64,000 bases of DNA, from the NCBI RefSeq assembly GCF_029319185.1, contig NZ_CP119754.1, positions 3,162,001 to 3,226,000 on the forward strand, read 5' to 3'. Under the pieces are notes generated by a model. The model was not told the DNA's origin, searched no databases, and was given only the letters and a program-made list of their open reading frames with translations. The stretch comes from Superficieibacter sp. HKU1. GTDB taxonomy: Bacteria > Pseudomonadota > Gammaproteobacteria > Enterobacterales > Enterobacteriaceae. Shown here one piece after another: positions 1-7,598 of this stretch; the stretch's first letter is position 1, and each line of letters opens with the position of its first letter. The translations under genes and the position numbers were made by a program.

Positions 1-361
1 TCAGGCGGCCAACGATGAGCAGGCCAAATTTTGCCATTGGATCAACCGGCAACAGCGCTGCCAGCAGCCAGGCACCCCCTGCTAACGCGCAGGCAAACAT
101 ACCCTGCATCACCGAGCGTTTGGCGCCGAACTGATCGGCCAGGCGCCCGGCATAGCCACGGGTTAACACGGTGGCAAGAAACTGAATACCCACGGCCAGA
201 CCCACCAGGGTATTGCCATAGCCCAGTTCCTGATGCACGAACAGCGGAATGACCGGCAGCGGGAGGCCAACCGTCATATAAGTCAGAAAAACAGCAAACG
301 CGATGCGAAAAAGCGAAGCGCTTCCTGACGAGGTAGCGATCTGAGGTGTTGCAGATGACAT
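1..361 (-). CDS. yfcJ: MFS transporter YfcJ (3' end cut by window edge)
   Basis: The start codon is at 361 and the frame stays open to base 1, so only the first 120 codons or so are present. The translation begins MSSATPQIATS and contains the major-facilitator signature stretch LTYMTVGLPLPVIPLF followed by GYAGRLADQFGAKR, the conserved loop between membrane segments 2 and 3. It is an inner-membrane transporter of the YfcJ/YhhS group; the physiological substrate is not well defined. Lying beside fabB on the same strand is the normal enterobacterial position, but here an accessory block separates the two. Identification is by recall of the family sequence and by gene order. Confidence 0.9.
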   Translation of the reverse strand, partial: MSSATPQIATSSGSASLFRIAFAVFLTYMTVGLPLPVIPLFVHQELGYGNTLVGLAVGIQFLATVLTRGYAGRLADQFGAKRSVMQGMFACALAGGAWLLAALLPVDPMAKFGLLIVGRL

Positions 362-514
362 GCATTACTCCTAAATGCGAAGTAAGGCGGGAAGAAGCCA
401 CGCCCCCTTCACCCAAATAAACAGGATTAAGGTGCGTTGGTTAACGTTAAACGCTTACGCATTATCGCGTTGATAATGTTGGGGCGGAATTTTGCCTGCC
501 GGAACCGTAGATTG

Positions 515-886
515 TCAACACTCGCGGCCGTCATTGCTTATCACTGCGGGCAAAAGCGCTCTAATCCCCTCAGAATTAAACAGCGTAATAGCGCGCTGTT
601 TCTGTTCCGCTGTCAGCTGTCTGAAAATAGAGCGCCACGTCTCTTCAAGCGGTAAGGCTCCCTCTTCCTCAACCCGACCGTAAACCGGTTCATCAAGCAG
701 CCAGGGGCGGACATACAGGGGAAACAGGGAAATATGGTACTCCCAGGCTTTTGAACCTTTACGCTTGCGTATAAAGTCTGGTTTATCCTTCGCCAGCTGA
801 TTAAGCCTTTCACGCACCGAAGGCGCTGTTTTAGGATAACCAGGCAACGCCAGACATTCTTTCACCGTAAACCACTCTTTTGCCAT
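515..886 (-). CDS. Mu c-repressor-like DNA-binding protein with YfeC-type tail
   Basis: This 123-residue protein starts at ATG 886, preceded by AGGAAAG seven bases upstream; a longer frame to 979 lacks such a site. Residues 1-60 (MAKEWFTVKECLALPGYP... then RKRKGSKAWEYH at 40-51) match the winged-helix DNA-binding domain found at the N-terminus of phage Mu c repressor and Mu transposase. The C-terminus (about 88-114, QLTAEQKQ then SEGIRALL) resembles the end of YfeC and YfeD encoded at 37705-38459. It is divergent from a Ner-like gene, as c and ner are in Mu. Inferred role: transcriptional repressor of this switch. No transposase or other Mu gene is present. Confidence 0.75.
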   Translation of the reverse strand: MAKEWFTVKECLALPGYPKTAPSVRERLNQLAKDKPDFIRKRKGSKAWEYHISLFPLYVRPWLLDEPVYGRVEEEGALPLEETWRSIFRQLTAEQKQRAITLFNSEGIRALLPAVISNDGREC

Positions 887-1096
887 CAGCTCGCTTTCCT
901 TTCCCTGATTAAAGAATGTTTTAACTTTTGCGTCACAATATATAGTCGATGGGCTTGTATTAGCCGTTTTCGTCGACAATTCGTTTTAATAAAAAAGAAA
1001 GAAACATTCTTTACTAACTTTCTTTTGTGATTTAAGGTGCCTCATTCCTGGCTCAAACAGGCATATCGGCACCGATATAATAGTAAGGATTATTCA
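887..1096. promoter_or_regulatory. Divergent operator region between c-like and ner-like genes
   Basis: The 9-mer ACATTCTTT occurs at 1004-1012 and, inverted, at 911-919. A third copy lies at 854-862, just inside the c-like gene. The first two are part of an 11-bp perfect inverted repeat (911-921 and 1002-1012). A second inverted repeat, AAAAGAAAG/CTTTCTTTT, spans 993-1001 and 1018-1026. A 7-bp palindrome with a 2-base centre (ATATCGG CA CCGATAT, 1063-1078) overlaps a TATAAT-like -10 at 1076-1081, just upstream of the ner-like start. These are plausible binding sites for the two regulators; binding itself is inference. Confidence 0.6.
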
Positions 1097-1360
1097 ATGG
1101 AAAGTAAAATCCAGGACTGGCATCGCGCAGATATAAAAAGCGCACTGGAAAAGAAAGGTAAAACGCTGCGCGATTTGTCGCGCGAAGCGGGTCTGTCTCC
1201 TGATTCTCTGCGGAATGTTTTCACCCGCCGCTGGGCGAAAGCTGAAGCGATTATTGCTGATGCGCTTGACGTCTCTCCTGACGTGATATGGCCCTCACGC
1301 TACCCCTCACCGAATAACGACACCTCTGCTCAGAAACATTTGTCTGGAACTGATTCATAA
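1097..1360 (+). CDS. Ner-like (Mu Ner / SfsB family) DNA-binding regulator
   Basis: The 87-residue product starts at ATG 1097 behind TAAGGAT (1084-1090). It carries the Ner signature: DWHRADI at residues 7-13, a lambda-repressor-like helix-turn-helix around 23-42 (LRDLSREAGLSPDSLRN), and PDVIWPSRY at 61-69. Mu Ner represses early and c transcription; the chromosomal homologue SfsB (Nlp) is a regulator in E. coli. The divergent position opposite a Mu c-like gene copies the Mu immunity layout. The C-terminal tail after residue 70 is extra and polar. It is probably an autoregulator of this block or a domesticated phage relic. Confidence 0.8.
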   Translation: MESKIQDWHRADIKSALEKKGKTLRDLSREAGLSPDSLRNVFTRRWAKAEAIIADALDVSPDVIWPSRYPSPNNDTSAQKHLSGTDS

Positions 1361-1511
1361 CTTCAATATATAAGACAAAAACATTATAAATCATATGTAG
1401 TTATTTCTACGTTTTTTATGACCCGCCCTGCTTCAGCATCTTTTGTAAAAAAGCGCGATCGGCACAGGCGCTTAATAAAACCTGTAACGTAAACACGTAA
1501 TAGGGATTTTT

Positions 1512-1880
1512 ATGGTCTGGGATAAACGTGCAGCCGGGAATTATGCGAAAGCAAATGCTCATGCTAACTCAATAAGAAAATGTGCGGAATATACCCGCAA
1601 GGCGATTGCGGCGGGAGGTATCAACATTGGCAATACCTTTCATGCGAAAGATTACGGTCCTTTCCTGGAAACAGCAGGATTTAGACCTGTCGGAACCTAC
1701 GAGTCACCAAAGGCTGGCGACGTGGTCGTTATTCAGCCTTATGAAGGCGGTAACCCCAGCGGCCATATGGCCATTTATGACGGGCAGAACTGGTACTCCG
1801 ATTTTAAACAGCGCGATATGTGGGGAGGTCCGGGCTACAGAACCGCGCAGCCTGCCTACAAAATATACAGGAAAGAATAA
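1512..1880 (+). CDS. CHAP/NlpC-P60-like peptidoglycan amidase, probable type VI-type effector
   Basis: The 122-residue product starts at ATG 1512 with AGGGA five bases upstream. It has the arrangement of a papain-like cell-wall hydrolase: candidate catalytic Cys24 in RKCAEYTRKAI, His85 in SGHMAIYDG and Asp97 in WYSDF, plus the strand PKAGDVVVIQP between them. It resembles the small stand-alone amidases delivered by type VI secretion systems (Tae group); the exact Tae subfamily is uncertain. There is no signal peptide, so it would have to be exported by a secretion or lysis system. Its stop overlaps the start of a lipoprotein gene (TAATG), the typical effector/immunity pairing. No T6SS structural gene is in the window. 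Confidence 0.7.
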   Translation: MVWDKRAAGNYAKANAHANSIRKCAEYTRKAIAAGGINIGNTFHAKDYGPFLETAGFRPVGTYESPKAGDVVVIQPYEGGNPSGHMAIYDGQNWYSDFKQRDMWGGPGYRTAQPAYKIYRKE

Positions 1881-2395
1881 TGCGAATACTTTTTATGCTA
1901 CTGATGGTAATCACTCTCGGTGGCTGTAGTACGACACCTCATGATAGTGCCGATACGGTCAGCCAGTTTTATCATCACTATATGACGCGCTATACCGCCG
2001 ACGATACGACTGCCCTTGATGATTATTCAGATCCGCTTTATCAACACTATGTGGCTAACGATGTCATTACCAGGCTGAAATATATTGCCGGTCTTGATGA
2101 ACAGGAAATCGTTAATTCGGACTATTTTCTTTATGTACAGGACTTCTCCCCCGCGTGGGCCACAACCTTCAGAGTGGGGAAAGCAAGCGCCTTTCTCGGG
2201 GGTGAGCAGGTCGATGTCTGGATCGGCGGTCCGGGAGATATGCAGCAACATCTGAAAGTCTTTACCCGGCGGGAGAATGACACATGGAAAATTTATCGTG
2301 TCAGAGATGAAGGGCATCATTATGAGCAGGCCATCTATAGCCCGGGGGCGGTGACACAGGCAGCGGCGTGGGCTGAGCAGCTAAAAAAAGCATAA
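1880..2395 (+). CDS. Lipoprotein, putative immunity protein for the upstream amidase (DUF3828-like)
   Basis: The start ATG at 1880 shares one base with the amidase stop, so translation is probably coupled. The 171-residue product begins with a short hydrophobic signal ending in the lipobox LGGC (Cys16), followed by Ser at +2, which predicts anchoring in the outer membrane facing the periplasm. The rest is a soluble NTF2/DUF3828-like fold by its look (SQFYHHYMTRY near the start, then VDVWIGGPG, LKVFTRR and TWKIYRV). A periplasmic lipoprotein beside a small amidase is what an immunity protein would look like. Function is inferred from position and localisation; the fold assignment is tentative. 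Confidence 0.7.
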   Translation: MRILFMLLMVITLGGCSTTPHDSADTVSQFYHHYMTRYTADDTTALDDYSDPLYQHYVANDVITRLKYIAGLDEQEIVNSDYFLYVQDFSPAWATTFRVGKASAFLGGEQVDVWIGGPGDMQQHLKVFTRRENDTWKIYRVRDEGHHYEQAIYSPGAVTQAAAWAEQLKKA

Positions 2396-2461
2396 CGCCG
2401 CCCAGGCTGCTGGCGCAAGTGCTGATATCTGCCGGGCTGTAGGTGTAACATCCCGGCCAGG

Positions 2462-3121
2462 CTAGTTTGCGGTAGAAAAATTAAACAGCACAATGCACGC
2501 CCAGCTATTATTCAGCGCATGCAGCAGTATTGGGATGAGCAGACCACCGTTATTGATCCTCACCGTGCACAAAATGGCTGAAAAAATAAAAAGATAAATA
2601 AAGGTGCTTATCGCCGAGTACTGAATGTGGATCAGTGCAAATAGCGCAGATGTAACAATGATGCCTGCTGTTTTTGCATAACGCCCCCAGCCAATGCTGC
2701 TATTGAGCACAAATCCGCGGAAAATAATCTCTTCGTTAACCGGCGCAAAGAGACTTATCGCCAGAATAGTTGCCCATTTTACAAAAGGCGTTTGCTGAGG
2801 CAGTTCATTTAGCCACGGCTCCGGCCGGGCAAAATAGCCGTGGATAAACGTCAGTACAATCAATGCTAACGCAGGAAGCAGAAAACCCTCAAAGGTGAAG
2901 CGTCCCAGCGTCAGAAAGGGGTAGTGTCGGGAATATAATTTCCACGCCATCACGGCGAAAGGGCACAGGATAACGGCGGTGACGAAAGACAATGCCAGCC
3001 CTGATTTATAAAGCGCAGTGTAACCGGGCAAAAACCAGACCAGAAAAAAACATCCATACCAGCCGGTAAAACCTGCGAGACATGTCAATGTATGGGTGAG
3101 GCGATCTGAGTGGCTATTCAT
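2462..3121 (-). CDS. CPBP-family intramembrane glutamic endopeptidase
   Basis: The 219-residue protein has about six to eight hydrophobic segments and all CPBP (Abi/CAAX protease-like) motifs: EEIIFR (Glu130, Glu131, Arg135), FALIH (Phe161, His165) and HALNN (His201, Asn205). CPBP proteins are membrane proteases; some give bacteriocin self-immunity and many have no known substrate. It is the last gene of the block inserted between yfcJ and fabB, on the fabB strand but separated from it by a terminator. A link to the nearby amidase/lipoprotein pair is possible but only suggested by position. Confidence 0.85.
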   Translation of the reverse strand: MNSHSDRLTHTLTCLAGFTGWYGCFFLVWFLPGYTALYKSGLALSFVTAVILCPFAVMAWKLYSRHYPFLTLGRFTFEGFLLPALALIVLTFIHGYFARPEPWLNELPQQTPFVKWATILAISLFAPVNEEIIFRGFVLNSSIGWGRYAKTAGIIVTSALFALIHIQYSAISTFIYLFIFSAILCTVRINNGGLLIPILLHALNNSWACIVLFNFSTAN

Positions 3122-3162
3122 AGTGTGTAATACGGTCCCTGTAATTATCTTTCCTTAAATGC

Positions 3163-3194
3163 AAAAAAACTGGCTACTTCATATAGCCAGTTTT
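3163..3194 (-). terminator. Rho-independent terminator of fabB
   Basis: An 11-bp perfect stem, AAAACTGGCTA (3166-3176) and TAGCCAGTTTT (3184-3194), closes a 7-base loop. Read on the minus strand it is followed by a run of U from the A tract at 3163-3169. It lies 25 bases after the fabB stop. Confidence 0.9.
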
Positions 3195-3218
3195 GTCCTT
3201 TTGCGAAAACAGCCCCGC

Positions 3219-4439
3219 TTACGCTTTCAGCTTGCGCATAACCAGCGTGGCGTTGGTGCCGCCAAAGCCGAAGCTGTTGGACATTACGGTCGTCAGTTCG
3301 CGCTCGGTCGGCTCGGTAACGATGTCCAGGCCAGCCGCCTGCTCGTCAAGCTCGTCGATGTTAATGCTCGGCGCGATAAAGCCATGTTCCAGCATCAGCA
3401 GCGAGTAAATCGCTTCCTGTACACCTGCGGCTCCCAGAGAGTGACCGGTCATCGCTTTCGTTGCGGAGATAGCCGGAGAGTGGTCGCCAAAGACTTCACG
3501 GATCGCACCCAGTTCTTTCACGTCGCCAACCGGGGTGGACGTGCCGTGGGAGTTCAGGTAATCAATAGGGGTATCGACCCCGTGCATGGCCATCTGCATG
3601 CAACGCACTGCGCCTTCACCAGACGGTGCCACCATATCAGCACCGTCAGACGTTGCGCCATAACCAACGATTTCTGCGTAAATATGTGCACCGCGCGCCA
3701 GGGCATGTTCGAGCTCTTCGACCACAACCATACCGCCGCCGCCAGCGATAACAAAACCATCGCGGTGGGTGTCATAAGTACGGGACGCTTTTTCCGGCGT
3801 GTCGTTGTATTTGGTCGACAGCGCGCCCATAGCGTCAAATTCGCAGGACATTTCCCAGCACAGTTCTTCACCGCCGCCCGCAAATACAATGTCCTGTTTA
3901 CCCAGCTGGATCTGCTCTACCGCATTGCCGATACAGTGCGCGGAGGTGGCGCACGCGGAGCTGATAGAGTAGTTCACACCGTGGATTTTAAATGGAGTGG
4001 CGAGACAGGCAGACACGCCAGAGGCCATCGCTTTCGTCACAACATAAGGTCCTACGGCTTTCAGACCGCGCGGACCGCGCATCGCATCTGCACCGAAGAC
4101 CTGGAATCGTGGGGAGCCGCCGCCGGAACCTGCAATCAGGCCAACGCGCGGGTTATTCTGATAAACCTCTTCAGAGAGCCCGGCATCCGCAACCGCCTGC
4201 TCCATAGAAAGGTATGCATAGATAGAAGCATCGCTCATAAAGCGCACGACTTTACGATCGATGAGGCCAGTGGTATCCAGTTTTACGTTGCCCCAAACGT
4301 GGCTACGCATGCCGGCGTCCTTCAGCTCCTGAGAGAAAGTGATCCCTGAACGTCCTTCACGCAGAGATGCCAGGACTTCCTGCTGGTTATTACCGATGCT
4401 GGAAACGATGCCCAGGCCAGTAATCACTGCACGTTTCAT
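3219..4439 (-). CDS. fabB: 3-oxoacyl-[acyl-carrier-protein] synthase I (KAS I)
   Basis: FabB condenses malonyl-ACP with acyl-ACP in the cytosol and is the KAS needed for elongation of unsaturated fatty acid precursors. The 406-residue product has the expected length, the nucleophile-elbow region SSACATSAHCIG (Cys163), the two active-site His motifs NSHGTSTPVGD and KAMTGHSLGAAG, and the C-terminal SNSFGFGGTNA. The start MKRAVITGLG is the family start. Upstream lie a FabR palindrome and a FadR site, so expression should rise with FadR and fall with FabR. mnmC diverges from it. Confidence 0.98.
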   Translation of the reverse strand: MKRAVITGLGIVSSIGNNQQEVLASLREGRSGITFSQELKDAGMRSHVWGNVKLDTTGLIDRKVVRFMSDASIYAYLSMEQAVADAGLSEEVYQNNPRVGLIAGSGGGSPRFQVFGADAMRGPRGLKAVGPYVVTKAMASGVSACLATPFKIHGVNYSISSACATSAHCIGNAVEQIQLGKQDIVFAGGGEELCWEMSCEFDAMGALSTKYNDTPEKASRTYDTHRDGFVIAGGGGMVVVEELEHALARGAHIYAEIVGYGATSDGADMVAPSGEGAVRCMQMAMHGVDTPIDYLNSHGTSTPVGDVKELGAIREVFGDHSPAISATKAMTGHSLGAAGVQEAIYSLLMLEHGFIAPSINIDELDEQAAGLDIVTEPTERELTTVMSNSFGFGGTNATLVMRKLKA

Positions 4440-4485
4440 TCAATACCTCTGTAAGTCCACTATTTAAAGATTCGAGTCGCACAAT

Positions 4486-4503
4486 AGCGTACACTTGTAC
4501 GCC
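4486..4503. promoter_or_regulatory. FabR operator of fabB
   Basis: AGCGTACACTTGTACGCC is a near-perfect palindrome matching the FabR site known upstream of enterobacterial fabB (AGCGTACA-N2-TGT-N-CGCT). FabR represses unsaturated fatty acid synthesis genes when unsaturated acyl-ACP/CoA is plentiful. It lies 46 bases from the fabB start. Confidence 0.85.
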
Positions 4504-4504
4504 G

Positions 4505-4521
4505 AACAAGTCCGATCAGCC
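4505..4521 (-). promoter_or_regulatory. FadR activator site of fabB
   Basis: On the minus strand this reads GGCTGATCGGACTTGTT, close to the FadR consensus AGCTGGTCCGAYNTGTT. FadR activates fabB in E. coli from the equivalent position. One base separates it from the FabR palindrome, which is the conserved arrangement. Confidence 0.85.
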
Positions 4522-4596
4522 AAATTATGTTGAAATTTGCTCCGGCCCGCACACATCGCTAAGATCGTGCTACTACCTGTCAGACGAGTAACTTAC

Positions 4597-6609
4597 GTGA
4601 AACATAACGCCATACAACCCGCCAACCTTGAATTCAACAGTGAGGGTACACCTGTTTCTCGAGATTTTGATGATGTCTATTTCTCAAACGATAACGGGCT
4701 GGAGGAGACGCGTTACGTTTTTCTTGAGGGCAATCAGTTACAGGAACGTTTTATCACCCATCCCCGGCCCTGTTTTGTGGTCGCAGAAAGTGGATTTGGA
4801 ACCGGGCTGAATTTTTTAACGTTGTGGCAGGCGTTTACCGCCTTTCGCAACGCACACCCTGAGGCATCCCTGCAACGGCTGCATTTTATTAGTTTCGAGA
4901 AATTCCCTTTGCGGGCAGAAGATCTGCGGCTTGCGCACCAGCACTGGCCGGAACTGGCTGACTGGGCGCAGCAGCTTCAGGCGCAGTGGCCGTTGCCGTT
5001 TGCCGGATGCCACCGTTTGCTTCTGGCGGAAGGTCAGGTCACGCTTGATCTGTGGTTTGGCGATATTAATGCACTCACCGATCGGCTGGATGACTCCCTT
5101 CAGCAGAGCGTTGATGCCTGGTTTCTCGATGGCTTTGCCCCGGCGAAGAACCCGGATATGTGGACGCCACAACTGTTTGCCGCTATGGCGCGGCTTGCCC
5201 GTCCGGGGGGGACGCTGGCCACCTTCACCTCTGCGGGTTTTGTCCGTCGGGGATTGCAGGAAGCCGGTTTTACCATGCGCAAACGTAAAGGGTTTGGTCG
5301 CAAGCGTGAGATGCTGACGGGCGTGATGGAGCAGATGCCTGCGCCTCTCGCTCACGCGCCGTGGTTCGCCCGCACGGCAGCGACCGCGCGTGAGGCGGCC
5401 ATCATCGGCGGAGGCATCGCCAGTGCGTTACTGGCGCTGGCGCTTTTGCGTCGCGGCTGGCAGGTGACGCTTTATTGTGAGGATGCTCTGCCCGCACAGG
5501 GCGCCTCCGGAAACCGTCAGGGAGCGCTTTATCCGTTGCTCAGCGCTCACGATCCGGCGCTGGCACGTTTCTTTCCGGCTGCCTTCACTTTCGCCCGTCG
5601 TCTTTACGATGCCCTGCCCGTCGAGTTCGCTCATGACTGGTGCGGCGTGACCCAGACAGGCTGGGACGCCAGAAGCCAGCAGAAGATAGAACGGCTGCTG
5701 GAAATGGCCCTGCCACCCGAAATTGCCGTCGCCGTTGACGCCCGGCAAATAGCACAGACAACGGGCGTTGCCACTGGCTGCGACGGTGTGCAGTACCCGC
5801 TCGGCGGCTGGCTGTGCCCGGCACAGCTTACGACGGCCGCGCTGGCGCTGGCAACCCGTCAGGGTTTACGTACCGTCTGGCAAAAGCAGCTGGTTACTCT
5901 GGAAAAGGCGGACAGCTGCTGGCAGTTAACCTTTGCCGATGGCGAGGTGCTGCAGCATAAGGTCGTAGTGCTGGCAAACGGGCATAAAATCACCCGTTTC
6001 CCCCAGACGACGATGCTTCCGCTGTATGCCGTCGGGGGACAGGTGAGCCATATTCCGACCACGCCCTTGCTCTCCCGGCTGCGTCAGGTGCTGTGCTACG
6101 ACGGCTATCTGACGCCGCAGGATCCTGATAATCAACAGCACTGTATCGGGGCCAGCTACCATCGCGGGCAGGATGCTATTCAGTATACGCACGCCGATCA
6201 GCAGCATAACCGTCAGCGGCTGATTGACTGCTTCCCTGATGCACCTTGGGCGCAGGACGTGGATGTGAGCGCAGGCCAGGCCCGTTGCGGCGTGCGTAGC
6301 GCCACCCGCGATCATCTGCCGATGCTCGGTAACGTGCCGGACTACGAGGCCACGCTTAGCGCCTATGCCGGGCTGGCGGAGAGCAAAGAAAACGCGGCCA
6401 GCGCGCCGGTTTACGCGGATCTGTTTATGCTGGGCGCGCTCGGCTCACGCGGTCTGTGCAGCGCCCCGCTGGCGGCGGAGGTGCTGGCATCACAGATGAG
6501 CGATGAACCCTTGCCGCTGGATGCGGAAACGCTGGCAGCGCTGAACCCTAACCGGTTGTGGGTGAGGAAACTGTTAAAGGGGAAAAAGGTGAAAACGGCG
6601 GTGGATTGA
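4597..6609 (+). CDS. mnmC: Bifunctional tRNA (mnm5s2U34) methyltransferase/FAD-dependent cmnm5s2U34 oxidoreductase
   Basis: MnmC completes mnm5s2U at the wobble position of several tRNAs: its C-terminal oxidoreductase removes the carboxymethyl group and its N-terminal domain methylates. The GTG at 4597 is chosen because KHNAIQPANLEF is the family N-terminus; the frame stays open to 4537 but those 20 residues are not conserved. The methyltransferase half (about 1-245) shows VVAESGFGTGLNFL as the SAM loop and FLDGFAPAKNPDMW. The FAD domain begins near 267 with AAIIGGGIASALLALALL. Length is 670 residues, near the usual 668. It is divergent from fabB and monocistronic; a REP pair follows. Confidence 0.97.
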   Translation: MKHNAIQPANLEFNSEGTPVSRDFDDVYFSNDNGLEETRYVFLEGNQLQERFITHPRPCFVVAESGFGTGLNFLTLWQAFTAFRNAHPEASLQRLHFISFEKFPLRAEDLRLAHQHWPELADWAQQLQAQWPLPFAGCHRLLLAEGQVTLDLWFGDINALTDRLDDSLQQSVDAWFLDGFAPAKNPDMWTPQLFAAMARLARPGGTLATFTSAGFVRRGLQEAGFTMRKRKGFGRKREMLTGVMEQMPAPLAHAPWFARTAATAREAAIIGGGIASALLALALLRRGWQVTLYCEDALPAQGASGNRQGALYPLLSAHDPALARFFPAAFTFARRLYDALPVEFAHDWCGVTQTGWDARSQQKIERLLEMALPPEIAVAVDARQIAQTTGVATGCDGVQYPLGGWLCPAQLTTAALALATRQGLRTVWQKQLVTLEKADSCWQLTFADGEVLQHKVVVLANGHKITRFPQTTMLPLYAVGGQVSHIPTTPLLSRLRQVLCYDGYLTPQDPDNQQHCIGASYHRGQDAIQYTHADQQHNRQRLIDCFPDAPWAQDVDVSAGQARCGVRSATRDHLPMLGNVPDYEATLSAYAGLAESKENAASAPVYADLFMLGALGSRGLCSAPLAAEVLASQMSDEPLPLDAETLAALNPNRLWVRKLLKGKKVKTAVD

Positions 6610-6625
6610 CGGCCGCTCCCTCCGT

Positions 6626-6727
6626 GGATGCCCGGCGGCGCTGCGCTTGCACGGGCCAACAAGTAATGCTATAGCGTTGATATTGTAGGGTTTCGTAGGC
6701 CGGGCAAGGCGAAGCCGCCACCCGGCA
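6626..6727. repeat. REP/BIME pair after mnmC
   Basis: Two palindromic REP units lie at 6626-6657 (ATGCCCGGCGGCGCTGCGCTT and onward) and 6694-6727 (GTAGGCCGGGCAAGGCGAAG and onward), in opposite orientation, separated by a short AT-richer spacer. They sit between the convergent ends of mnmC and yfcL, where REP elements commonly stabilise mRNA 3' ends. Confidence 0.85.
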
Positions 6728-6748
6728 TCATGTGCACAGCGCCAGCCG

Positions 6749-7027
6749 TTATTTAAACTTCGCCTGCTGGTATAACGTATCCCACATCCCCAGCACCAGC
6801 GACTGATCGCGCGGAGAAAGCTCACCGGCATGAATCGCGGTTTGCAAACTATTGGTCACCTGCGCGTAGACGGCTTCCGGTGAATGGTCATCGCCATTTT
6901 CCAGATCCGCCACCGCCAGCGTCAGGTGCCCTCGCAGATAACCGCTGGCAAATAACTCGTCATCACTGGCGTGCTCAACCATATCATCAATTAATGCCAG
7001 GATACGTGATTCAAACTCCGCGATCAT
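6749..7027 (-). CDS. yfcL: YfcL family protein, function unknown
   Basis: A 92-residue acidic, probably all-helical cytosolic protein (MIAEFESRILALIDDMVEHA at the start) with the same length as E. coli YfcL. It has no signal peptide, membrane segment or metal motif. It is the last gene of the conserved cluster aroC-mepA-yfcA-epmC-yfcL, 25 bases after epmC, and is therefore likely cotranscribed. No function is assigned. Confidence 0.92.
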   Translation of the reverse strand: MIAEFESRILALIDDMVEHASDDELFASGYLRGHLTLAVADLENGDDHSPEAVYAQVTNSLQTAIHAGELSPRDQSLVLGMWDTLYQQAKFK

Positions 7028-7052
7028 CTTCTTTCCTCTTGTCTTAACGTGG

Positions 7053-7598
7053 CTACAGGTCTTCCGGCCACGGGAACTGTTCTGCCGTCAGCGACGGCGT
7101 ATGATAATACTGTTGTAATGCCTGAATAAAACGGGCCGGACGTTCCGGGATCCCCTGTTCAAGGTAAGCCATTACCTGTGCATGTACGCGACGCTGGAAA
7201 ACAATGCGGTCTGGTTCGAATTCGCCTTCCAGGTTGTCGCAACTGACATTAAAGGGATAGCCTGCCGCCACGCAGAACAGCCAGTCAAAGGCCTGCGGTT
7301 TGACTTCCACATCCTCAAACTTACTCTGCGTGGCCGCATCGCGACCGTCCGGGCAGTACCAGTAACCGAAATCGACCCACTCACGGCGCGCTTTGCCGGC
7401 GATGCACCAGTGAGAAATCTCATGCAGCGCGCTGGCGTAGTAGCCGTGAGCGAAGACGATGCGGTGATACGGCACGCTGTCGTCAGCAGGAAGATAGATC
7501 GGTTCGTCGTCGCCTTTAATCAGACGGGTATTAAAATCATCGGCAAAGCAGCCGTTAAATATCTCAATCAACTGTTCGTAGTTATGCGTACTGTTCAT
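7053..7598 (-). CDS. epmC: EF-P hydroxylase EpmC
   Basis: EpmC hydroxylates the lysylated lysine of elongation factor P, the last step after EpmA and EpmB. The 181-residue product contains HRIVFAHGYYASALHEISHW, a His-rich stretch consistent with metal binding, and GYWYCPDGRD. The start ATG overlaps the yfcA stop by one base (TAATG), so translation is coupled. It was formerly called YfcM. Confidence 0.95.
   Translation of the reverse strand: MNSTHNYEQLIEIFNGCFADDFNTRLIKGDDEPIYLPADDSVPYHRIVFAHGYYASALHEISHWCIAGKARREWVDFGYWYCPDGRDAATQSKFEDVEVKPQAFDWLFCVAAGYPFNVSCDNLEGEFEPDRIVFQRRVHAQVMAYLEQGIPERPARFIQALQQYYHTPSLTAEQFPWPEDL

Noticed and set aside
515..1360. Intact Mu-like prophage
   Set aside because: Only the c-like and ner-like genes are present. 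Transposase A/B, structural genes and terminal repeats are all absent.
3159..4349. Long open frame on the plus strand opposite fabB (396 codons)
   Set aside because: It is antisense to the strongly conserved fabB. Its translation is rich in Arg, His and Val without any recognisable domain, as expected for a shadow of high-G+C codon use.
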